Assembly (NCBI GenBank): GCA_018715065.1
Contig: DVMJ01000056.1
Coordinates: 1 to 13,046, forward strand
DNA from: Fimiplasma intestinipullorum
GTDB lineage: Bacteria; Bacillota_I; Bacilli_A; Erysipelotrichales; Coprobacillaceae
DNA length: 13,046 bases
Reading direction: 5' to 3'
Numbering within the stretch: position 1 is the first letter of the stretch; every line of letters starts with the position of its first letter. The notes beneath the pieces were generated by a model. The model saw nothing but the letters and a program-made list of their open reading frames with translations. It was not told where the DNA came from and ran no database searches. This document shows, piece after piece, positions 6,088 through 12,240 of this stretch. The translations under genes and the position numbers were made by a program.

Positions 6088-6264
6088 TTAGTAATTCGGT
6101 TCCCTCTCTACACCTAAAGGGTCTACCATATCACATTGATGTGTGCAGCCTTCTTTGGTAACAGGATCATACCCACACTGATCATCATGGACATGCGTGC
6201 AATGACCTGCCACACAAGTGAAAACAAATACAGAAATAAGCAATAAACCAAGCAATTTTCTCAT
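6088..6264 (-). CDS. Secreted Cys/His-rich miniprotein, 58 aa
   Basis: ATG 6264 has AAGGGG (6276-6271) 6 nt upstream; TAA is at 6088-6090. The protein starts MRKLLGLLLISVFVFTCVAG, a clear signal peptide, with probable signal peptidase I cleavage near Ala19-Gly20. The exported 38-residue part carries CTHVHDDQCGY (22-32) and CTHQCD (40-45): Cys22, 30, 40, 44 and His21, 24, 26, 42. From memory, very similar CTHxHDxxCGY units occur in tandem in large cell-wall-anchored proteins of gut Firmicutes; here one unit stands alone. The Cys/His set could bind a metal or form two disulfides. It sits directly upstream of regulator 2 in the same transcript. It could be a signal precursor, a metal-binding or toxin-like exoprotein, or an immunity partner. 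Confidence 0.75.
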   Translation of the reverse strand: MRKLLGLLLISVFVFTCVAGHCTHVHDDQCGYDPVTKEGCTHQCDMVDPLGVEREPNY

Positions 6265-6380
6265 CCCAATCCCCTTCTTTCAGGCTTGTTTATAGCTCAT
6301 TCTCTGCCCTCTCCACCCTGCGAAAACAAGCTATATTAAAGCGCTTTCTTTTTATATAACGAGCTGTTCATTCCAACATA

Positions 6381-6409
6381 AATATAGCACACTCCCCCTC
6401 TATTTTAAA
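6381..6409 (-). promoter_or_regulatory. Promoter of miniprotein / regulator 2
   Basis: Minus strand: TTTAAA (6409-6404), a 17-bp spacer ending in TGC, TATATT (6386-6381), extended -10, followed by TATGT. This is identical in core and spacing to the regulator 1 promoter. The leader would be about 110 nt and contains the palindrome AAAGCGCTTT (6338-6347). Confidence 0.65.
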
Positions 6410-6417
6410 GTCCAAAA

Positions 6418-6434
6418 CGACATTTTTCGACATT
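6418..6434. repeat. Tandem CGACATT repeats upstream of promoter 2
   Basis: CGACATT-TTT-CGACATT on the plus strand, ending 8 bp before the minus-strand -35 at 6409. A direct repeat at 10-bp pitch lies on one helix face, a common activator-site layout. A related TTTTCGACATTTTCATCC occurs near 2683-2700. Confidence 0.4.
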
Positions 6435-6452
6435 AGATCCGTTCAAAAAGGC

Positions 6453-6472
6453 ATTCTACAATTTTTTGAAAA
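6453..6472 (-). promoter_or_regulatory. Shared upstream box, copy 2
   Basis: Minus strand TTTT-C-AAAAAA-TTGTAGAAT from 6472 to 6453, differing from copy 1 only at the fifth base, followed by GCC. It ends 43 bp before the -35. CAAAACAGC also precedes both copies, at different distances (33 and 15 bp). Confidence 0.55.
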
Positions 6473-6485
6473 ATTTGCTGTTTTG

Positions 6486-6600
6486 CGCAAATGGTCCCTT
6501 TGAGCGTTTGCTTAAATTCGATTTTTATTCGATTTTATCAACGTTTATCGAATTCTTTAAATCTGCTTAAATGCGCAAGAAATATGCCTGAAAACATGTG
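6486..6600. other. Repeat-rich spacer between divergent units
   Basis: No ORF. ATTCGATTTT appears twice (6516-6536 region) and its inverse ATCGAATT follows at 6547-6554. TGCTTAAAT occurs near 6509 and 6564. These small direct and inverted repeats suggest additional protein-binding sites between the regulator 2 unit and the RNA gene at 6638. Confidence 0.35.
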
Positions 6601-6637
6601 ATTTAAAAGTTTGGAAAATTCTTCCAGCAAAAAAGTG

Positions 6638-7012
6638 TATAATGAAGTTGGTTGGTCGAGGGAAATCTATCGTTATCAATACTCATAAAAATCAAATCGT
6701 GAGCTGCTTGTTCCTGGATCCCTTGATACAACCGGACCACTCCTGTTCGAGCATCGGTACTCTCCCAAATCTACTGGATGACTCAATGGAGAAAAACCCC
6801 TGGGATGATACGCCCCCCACACTGCTGCGCAGCCAAAGGAAGGGTTATGGAGGCTTCTTTGAAGTCAGTCATGAATCCGGATGAAAGCTGACCTAAACCC
6901 TGCTATCGATAACGCTTTGCTTTGCCATGTATCATCCATTGTATCAATTCGGGACGAATGCATGCGTCCCTGCTTAAAAGAGCATCCCTTTCTACGGGAA
7001 TGCTCTTTTTTT
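6638..7012 (+). ncRNA. Candidate ~360-nt structured RNA gene
   Basis: TATAAT (6638-6643) starts the unit, and a strong terminator (6978-7012) ends it. Two perfect 9-bp long-range stems are nested and stacked: TTGATACAA (6723-6731)/TTGTATCAA (6939-6947) and GGATGATAC (6803-6811)/GTATCATCC (6929-6937). Inside, AGGGTT/AACCCT (about 6841-6901) encloses CTTC-TTT-GAAG and GTCAG/CTGAC hairpins. CGTTATC (6671-6677)/GATAACG (6908-6914) would cross the outer stem as a pseudoknot. Hairpin GGGACG/CGTCCC (6951-6970) precedes the terminator. No gene follows on this strand, so it is not a leader. An 80-codon frame begins inside the -10 box and is not credible. Not recognised as RNase P, tmRNA, SRP, 6S or T-box RNA. 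Confidence 0.55.
6978..7012 (+). terminator. Terminator of the structured RNA
   Basis: AAGAGCATCCC (6978-6988) pairs with GGG-A-ATGCTCTT (6996-7007), one bulged A, loop TTTCTAC, then T-run to 7012. Confidence 0.9.
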
Positions 7013-7138
7013 ATGCTGCCTAAAATAAGACAGGAACATAGTCACACAAAAAAGACGCCAAATCATCCTCACCTTCTATAATCAGATGGTATGTTATTCT
7101 AGGCAAGCTTTGCAAAACCTGATACGTTTTAGAAATAG

Positions 7139-7177
7139 AAAAACAACGAGATGTCAATCTATCCGAAATCTCGTTGT
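7139..7177 (-). terminator. Terminator of the aga-pepV-yitT operon
   Basis: ACAACGAGAT (7144-7153 on +) and ATCTCGTTGT (7168-7177) form a perfect 10-bp stem. On the minus strand it is followed by TTTTT (7143-7139). It begins 11 bases after the YitT stop. Confidence 0.85.
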
Positions 7178-7188
7178 GATGTCCATTT

Positions 7189-8064
7189 TTAATCGATCGG
7201 TGCCTGATAAAAACCACCAAAGAAATCCTCTGTCTTGACCACGTTAACGATCACATGCGGATCGATCTCGCGCATCAATTGAACAATATCCTGAATTTCA
7301 TAAGCAGACACGACCGTGTGTAGTAACCACATCTCCTGATGACTATACCCACCGATGGCCTTAACACAGGAAATCCCGTGACGATAATGCTGGATATACG
7401 CATTCGTGATCTCTGTTGCCTTCAAGGTCGTAATCTGTAAAGTTACACGTTCATAGCGATGATAGAAAGAGTCAATCGTCTTCGTCGAAATGAACTGGAA
7501 CAAAATCGAATAGCCTGCATGCTCCCAGCCAAACATGGCTCCAAAAATAATCAGGATACAGGTGTTAAAAACAAAGACGTAGGACCAGATCGACTTTCCT
7601 TTTCGATTAGAGACATATAAAGCAATGAAGTCCGTTCCACCGGTTGAAGCATTTCCTTTCAGGGCAATGACTGTCATCAGACCATAAGCAAAACCACCAA
7701 ACGCGATATTTAATAAGATATCATCAAAGAATGGTTCAAAGTCTATGATGTTTAAAAAGAAACTTGCCAGGAAGACTTCCAGCAGTGAGAAAAAAGTAAA
7801 CTTTGGACTGATACTGCGATAACACAAAATAGCGACGGGAAGATTCAAAGCGATCATCCCAAGCGAGACCGAAAAGGTGAACCCGAATAACTCAGTAATC
7901 CGACTGATCAATAACGCCACGCCCGTAAAACCGCTCGACAATAGATTGGAGGGTTCAATAAAAACATGAATAATAAAGGCCTGCATATAGGCCGCCACGA
8001 TCACACTGATCAAGGTATAGGCAAATCTGACTTTTTTATTTTTCTTTAAATCCTGTAAACGCAT
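7189..8064 (-). CDS. YitT family (DUF161/DUF2179) membrane protein
   Basis: 291 aa, usual length for the family. About six membrane segments (near 16-36, 43-57, 62-82, 90-107, 116-136, 160-178), the conserved GNASTGGTDF loop at 137-146, and a C-terminal soluble DUF2179 domain (about 205-282, ending FFGGFY). YitT proteins are widespread in Bacillota, and their biochemical role is not settled; a transport function is often supposed. The start ATG 8064 lies 8 bases after the PepV stop, and its GGGGAG site overlaps that stop codon, so translation is coupled. Last gene of a three-gene operon with two hydrolases; a role moving their substrate or product is inference only. Confidence 0.9.
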   Translation of the reverse strand: MRLQDLKKNKKVRFAYTLISVIVAAYMQAFIIHVFIEPSNLLSSGFTGVALLISRITELFGFTFSVSLGMIALNLPVAILCYRSISPKFTFFSLLEVFLASFFLNIIDFEPFFDDILLNIAFGGFAYGLMTVIALKGNASTGGTDFIALYVSNRKGKSIWSYVFVFNTCILIIFGAMFGWEHAGYSILFQFISTKTIDSFYHRYERVTLQITTLKATEITNAYIQHYRHGISCVKAIGGYSHQEMWLLHTVVSAYEIQDIVQLMREIDPHVIVNVVKTEDFFGGFYQAPID

Positions 8065-8072
8065 ATTCTCCC

Positions 8073-9182
8073 CTACATATTCCCTAAATAATAGAGCGCT
8101 AAGGCATAAATCTTCGCATTGGTAATGAGGTCATCCACCTTCATCCATTCATTAGGCTGATGGCCGATCCCTTTCTGACCTGGAAAACTTGGACCGAAAG
8201 GAACGATATTCGGCATCCGTTTGGCATAAGTACCGCCGGTTGTCGTGACAGGCGTGCCATCCTCATGCGTAATCGTCTCATAGGCTTTCTGCAAAGCTTT
8301 GACCATCGGATGGGTCTTATCAAACTTGACCGGCGCATAATGGGAAACGCAGCGCACCCGGAACTCCGGTGCTTTTTGCTGGATGGTGGACATGATCTGA
8401 TCTAACGTCATACCTGCCGGATATGCAAAGGAAACCTGAAAGATCAGATGATCATTGCGTCTAACCATATGGTAATTACGCATTTCATTCGTCCCAAATT
8501 CCGGATCCGTATAATCCAGACCTAAACGATCTCCGGTTGGTTTGGCATTCATAAAGTATTGATTGACAAACGTAAAGAATGCATCGATTTTTTGCACTGG
8601 CGCCTCGATCTCAATGACAGCACGTCCTCTTTCACCATAGACCACCGGATACTTACAATCCGGGGTCCAACCCATGATTGGCGGTTTTTCGTGCTTCAGA
8701 TAGTACTCCAGATCCTCAAATCCCGATTCCTCATCACAGCCAAATAGAATACGCACAGGATGTTTTAAGGGCAATTCAAGTCGTTTTAACGCGTATAAAG
8801 CATAAAGACAGGAAAGGATCGGCCCTTTATTATCCAGGATTCCCCGTGCATAAATATAACCGTTTTCCTCATAAGCACTAAATGGCGGATGCTTCCAGCC
8901 AGTGCCGACGGGCACAACATCTAAATGACCGATCACGCCGATATAATCCTTGCCCGAACCATACTGTGCCCAGCCAATATAATGATCCAGATTCACGGTT
9001 TCAAAACCCAGGCTTCGAGCCAGTTCTAAAGTACTTTCCAGTGTCGAAGCAATATCCGTACCAAAAGGAGCGCCTTCTTCCGCCTCTTTTTCAACGCTTG
9101 GCATTTGACAGATTTTTTTGATTCCCTGAAGCATCTCACTGGAGATGGCTTCAATTTCCGAAATAATTCTATCTTCCATCAT
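8073..9182 (-). CDS. pepV: PepV-like dipeptidase (M20 metallopeptidase)
   Basis: 369 aa cytoplasmic di-zinc peptidase that cleaves dipeptides, probably including beta-Ala/Asp types. Visible M20 residues: His86 and Asp88 in GHLDVVPVGTGW, Asp117 in RGILDNKGP, Glu151-Glu152 in CDEESG (catalytic base and metal ligand), Asp175 in TPDCKYPV, His341 in GIGHQPNEW, plus GGTYAK at 316. PepV enzymes are usually about 465 aa; this one is about 100 shorter, with a reduced lid domain between 190 and 290, so substrate size range may differ. The start ATG 9182 overlaps the TAA of the upstream gene by one base (TAATG; a second ATG follows at 9179). Tight coupling to the asparaginase suggests sequential breakdown of Asn/Asp-containing compounds. 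Confidence 0.88.
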   Translation of the reverse strand: MMEDRIISEIEAISSEMLQGIKKICQMPSVEKEAEEGAPFGTDIASTLESTLELARSLGFETVNLDHYIGWAQYGSGKDYIGVIGHLDVVPVGTGWKHPPFSAYEENGYIYARGILDNKGPILSCLYALYALKRLELPLKHPVRILFGCDEESGFEDLEYYLKHEKPPIMGWTPDCKYPVVYGERGRAVIEIEAPVQKIDAFFTFVNQYFMNAKPTGDRLGLDYTDPEFGTNEMRNYHMVRRNDHLIFQVSFAYPAGMTLDQIMSTIQQKAPEFRVRCVSHYAPVKFDKTHPMVKALQKAYETITHEDGTPVTTTGGTYAKRMPNIVPFGPSFPGQKGIGHQPNEWMKVDDLITNAKIYALALYYLGNM

Positions 9183-10138
9183 TATTTTTCAACCACCGGT
9201 GCCATGCGTGTTCGCATATATTCATCTAACCATTCCTGGCTGGCAGGTTCATGGACCGTATGACCCTCTACTACCTTCGCTAAATAAACAACCGGTGTTT
9301 CCTTTTCTGTGGCCACAACAAATGAGAAACCATCAATGTTGGTGGCAACGCCCCACTCACCTTTATTATTCATGGCAATCAAGGACAAGTCGCCGGCCTG
9401 CCCACGACGTTCTTTGAGCTCCTGATCTAAATCATGAACGGCTTTTTCACAGGCTTCCTGAGGATGCATACCACTTTTCATCAGACGAACGATTTCATAA
9501 GAAATACAGCCCTTCATCAGGTCTTCTCCTAAACCGGTGGCACTGGCACCGCCTACCTTGGAATCGACATAAAAGCCGGAACCAATGATTGGTGAATCTC
9601 CAACACGGCTCTGTTTTTTCATAAACAGACCGCTCGTAGAGGTGGCTGACACCATTTTTCCCGTTGCGTCCAGACACACCATGCCTACCGTATCATGCCC
9701 GGCATAGGGTTTTAATTCCTGCTCCCGCACTTCCTTGACACGATTTTTGTAATGAATACGGGCACGATCCGTCAACATGTTCTTACGTTCAAAACCTTCC
9801 TTGTGAGCAAATTTTTCAGCACCTTCACCCACTAAGACGCAATTCACTTTCTCTTTGGATAAGTGTCTTGCAATCGAGATCGGATTGGCAAAATCTTTGA
9901 TCGCCGCAATCGCACCGACATCAAAGGTATTCCCGTCCATATATCCTGCATCTAATTCGACTTCCATTTCCTCATTAGGCAAACCGCCAAAACCAACAGA
10001 TTTGTAATAAGGATTATCCTCTACATCCCTTATGGCTGTTTCGATTGCATCACCGGCATCACCATTTTTCGCCAGCATTTCACTGGCTTTTTCTACGCCT
10101 TCAGCAGCCATTCGCCACGTTGCAATGATTCCCCACAT
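9182..10138 (-). CDS. N4-(beta-N-acetylglucosaminyl)-L-asparaginase family hydrolase
   Basis: 318 aa Ntn-hydrolase (peptidase family T2), made as a precursor that cleaves itself before the nucleophile Thr150 in GHDTVGMV. Other residues match known glycosylasparaginases: Trp8, Arg178 and Asp181 in SRVGDSPIIG, Thr201-Gly202 in ASATGLGED. The reaction removes Asn from GlcNAc-Asn or hydrolyses beta-aspartyl peptides. No signal peptide, so it should be cytoplasmic, unlike the exported flavobacterial enzyme. The start is ATG 10138: AAGGAGG (10153-10147) is 8 nt upstream. An in-frame ATG at 10144 is too close to that site, and one at 10180 lies beyond it. First gene of the operon with pepV and yitT. 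Sugar-Asn versus isoaspartyl specificity cannot be decided from sequence. Confidence 0.88.
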   Translation of the reverse strand: MWGIIATWRMAAEGVEKASEMLAKNGDAGDAIETAIRDVEDNPYYKSVGFGGLPNEEMEVELDAGYMDGNTFDVGAIAAIKDFANPISIARHLSKEKVNCVLVGEGAEKFAHKEGFERKNMLTDRARIHYKNRVKEVREQELKPYAGHDTVGMVCLDATGKMVSATSTSGLFMKKQSRVGDSPIIGSGFYVDSKVGGASATGLGEDLMKGCISYEIVRLMKSGMHPQEACEKAVHDLDQELKERRGQAGDLSLIAMNNKGEWGVATNIDGFSFVVATEKETPVVYLAKVVEGHTVHEPASQEWLDEYMRTRMAPVVEK

Positions 10139-10211
10139 ATACATTTCCTCCTTTGTGATCAATGTGTAAGAGAGACCCAAATTTCTTAATTATCTCTTTT
10201 CTTACCCCATC

Positions 10212-10240
10212 ATTATACATAAGTTCTTTTTTATTTTCAC
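10212..10240 (-). promoter_or_regulatory. Promoter of the asparaginase operon
   Basis: Minus strand GTGAAA (10240-10235), 17-bp spacer, TATAAT (10217-10212). Predicted start near 10205, leader about 67 nt. TTGTAGAAA lies just upstream of the -35 (around 10252-10244), close to the regulator box TTGTAGAAT but without its A-tract. Confidence 0.6.
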
Positions 10241-10300
10241 TCTTTTTCTACAAAAAAGTCTGAAGCGACCATCTTCTTTTCCTGGGAAATACACTTTTAC

Positions 10301-10333
10301 AAAAAAAGGATCCATTCCATCTGAATGAATCCT
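10301..10333 (-). terminator. Terminator of the ABC exporter operon
   Basis: AGGATCCATTC (10307-10317) and GAATGAATCCT (10323-10333) form an 11-bp stem; on the minus strand it is followed by at least six T. It begins 12 bases after the ABC gene's stop codon. Confidence 0.85.
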
Positions 10334-10344
10334 GTTGCAGCATT

Positions 10345-12240
10345 TTATTCAAGTTCAAATGCCCCTGTATATAACTGATAGTAATTCCCTTTTTGTGCAA
10401 TCAGTTCATCGTGACTACCACGTTCGATAATATGACCATGATCAAGAACACAGATCATATCAGAATTCTTAACTGTAGACAAACGATGGGCAATCACGAA
10501 GACCGTGCGTCCTTCCATCAAGGCATCCATACCGCGCTGTACAATGGCTTCGGTTCGAGTGTCGATAGAGCTGGTCGCTTCGTCCAGGATCATGACTGGT
10601 GGATTCGCTACGGCTGCACGCGCAATGCTTAACAGCTGGCGCTGACCTTGGGAGAGATTCGCTCCATTCCCTGTCAGCATCGTATCGTATCCATCCGGTA
10701 AACGGTTAATGAAATCATCGGCACCCGCTAGTTTCGCAGCATCCTTGCATTCTTCGTCCGTTGCATCCAGGCGACCATAACGGATATTCTCCATTACTGT
10801 TCCGGTAAAGAGGTTTGTATCCTGCAAGACGATACCAATACTGCGTCTTAGATCGGCCTTCTTGATCTTATTGATATTGATGCCATCATAACGAATCTTT
10901 CCATCCGCAATATCATAGAAACGGTTGATCAGGTTCGTAATCGTTGTTTTACCGGCACCGGTTGCCCCGACAAAGGCAAATTTCTGACCGGACTTAGCCG
11001 TTAAAGTAATATCATGAAGGACGATCTTACTAGGATCATAACCAAAATCGACATGATCCAATGTCACGTTCCCTTCCAGTTTCGTATAAGTTACACTACC
11101 ATCCGTATGCGGATGTTTCCATGCCCACATACCTGTACGGTTTTCGACTTCTACGAGCTCTCCGTTTTCTTCTTTAGCATTCACCAGTGTGACATACCCT
11201 TCATCTGTTTCAGGAACAACATCCAGTAATTCGAAGATTCGATTCGCACCGGCAATCCCCATGACCACCGGGTTTAACTGGAAAGACACCTGACTGATAT
11301 TACCGGCGAACTGTTTAGTCATATTTAAGAATGGTACAACAATACTAATACTTAAAGCCATACCGGAGATACTGAGATTCGGTACATTCAATAAAAGCAA
11401 TAAGCCACCAACGATTGCAACGACAACATATAATACGTTACCGATATTGATCAAAACAGGCCCTAACATATTCGCATATTTATTAGCAGCCTCAGAATCT
11501 TTGAATAAACGATCATTGATCTTATCAAAAGCCTTCTTACTTTCCTCTTCGTGGCAGAAAACTTTGATGACTTTCTGACCTTCCATCATTTCTTCGATAA
11601 AGCCTTCGACTTCACCTAAGGACTGTTGCTGTCTTAAAAAATAACGTGAAGAATTTCCTGCTAAATGTTTTGTACAAAGCACCATACAGACAACCCCAAG
11701 TAAAGCAACGATCGTCATCCATACACTGAAGTAAAGCATGATGCAAAACACTGAAAACAGTGTGACCAGGGAGATCAACATCTGAGGTAAGCTCTGTGAG
11801 ATCATCTGTCGCAATGTATCCGTATCATTGGTATAGTGTGACATGATCTCACCATGGTTATGTGTATCAAAGAATTTGATCGGGAAGTTTTGCATTTCAT
11901 CAAACATCTTGACACGAATTTTCTCTAAGGAACCCTGAGTGATAACCGCCATCATCCGAGCAAAGGCAAAGCTGGAAGCTAACGCTAAAACATAGAAAAT
12001 GACCAGGATCCCGACATAACGAAGGATGGTTGAGCCCACTGCGTTCCAGTCACCCGATGCCCAACTTTGTTCAACCAGGGAAATGATGCTCTGCATGAAC
12101 AAAGAAGGAATCGTTCCGACAATAGCCGAAAACAGTATACAAATCAACACAATCGGGAACATGATGGGATAAAAACTCCAGATCATCTTAAATAAACGGC
12201 ACAAAGTCGCAATTTGACCAGTCTTTTTCTTATTCATCAT
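10345..12240 (-). CDS. ABC exporter half-transporter, canonical ATP-site subunit
   Basis: About 631 aa from ATG 12240; a GTG two codons earlier (12246) lies within the AGGTGA site and is less likely. Type IV (ABCB-like) exporter: six-helix membrane domain (about 25-330), then ATPase. In 633-residue numbering: Walker A GATGAGKT 427-434, Q-loop Gln475, signature LSQGQ 531-535, Walker B VMILDE 551-556 with catalytic Glu556, switch His587. A roughly 40-residue insert (346-390, with TGMWAWKHPHTDG) joins the domains. It overlaps the end of the upstream subunit gene by 11 bases; together they should form a heterodimeric multidrug-type exporter (as BmrCD, LmrCD, TM287/288). Its signature carries Gln instead of the usual second Gly, fitting the degenerate site of such pairs. 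Substrate unknown. Confidence 0.9.
   Translation of the reverse strand: MMNKKKTGQIATLCRLFKMIWSFYPIMFPIVLICILFSAIVGTIPSLFMQSIISLVEQSWASGDWNAVGSTILRYVGILVIFYVLALASSFAFARMMAVITQGSLEKIRVKMFDEMQNFPIKFFDTHNHGEIMSHYTNDTDTLRQMISQSLPQMLISLVTLFSVFCIMLYFSVWMTIVALLGVVCMVLCTKHLAGNSSRYFLRQQQSLGEVEGFIEEMMEGQKVIKVFCHEEESKKAFDKINDRLFKDSEAANKYANMLGPVLINIGNVLYVVVAIVGGLLLLLNVPNLSISGMALSISIVVPFLNMTKQFAGNISQVSFQLNPVVMGIAGANRIFELLDVVPETDEGYVTLVNAKEENGELVEVENRTGMWAWKHPHTDGSVTYTKLEGNVTLDHVDFGYDPSKIVLHDITLTAKSGQKFAFVGATGAGKTTITNLINRFYDIADGKIRYDGININKIKKADLRRSIGIVLQDTNLFTGTVMENIRYGRLDATDEECKDAAKLAGADDFINRLPDGYDTMLTGNGANLSQGQRQLLSIARAAVANPPVMILDEATSSIDTRTEAIVQRGMDALMEGRTVFVIAHRLSTVKNSDMICVLDHGHIIERGSHDELIAQKGNYYQLYTGAFELE

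Noticed and set aside
6743..6758. tRNA T-arm-like GTTCGAGCATC
   Set aside because: Flanks do not form a T-stem, and no anticodon arm or acceptor stem can be built around it.
6642..6884. 80-codon ORF on the plus strand
   Set aside because: Its ATG lies inside the TATAAT box, there is no ribosome site, and the bases are better explained by RNA stems.
6951..7012. T-box leader reading of the tandem hairpins
   Set aside because: No T-box core sequence (such as GGTGGNACC) and no gene downstream on the same strand.
7020..7220. 66-codon minus-strand ORF overlapping the YitT 3' end
   Set aside because: It overlaps the YitT C-terminus in another frame and runs through the operon terminator; no ribosome site.
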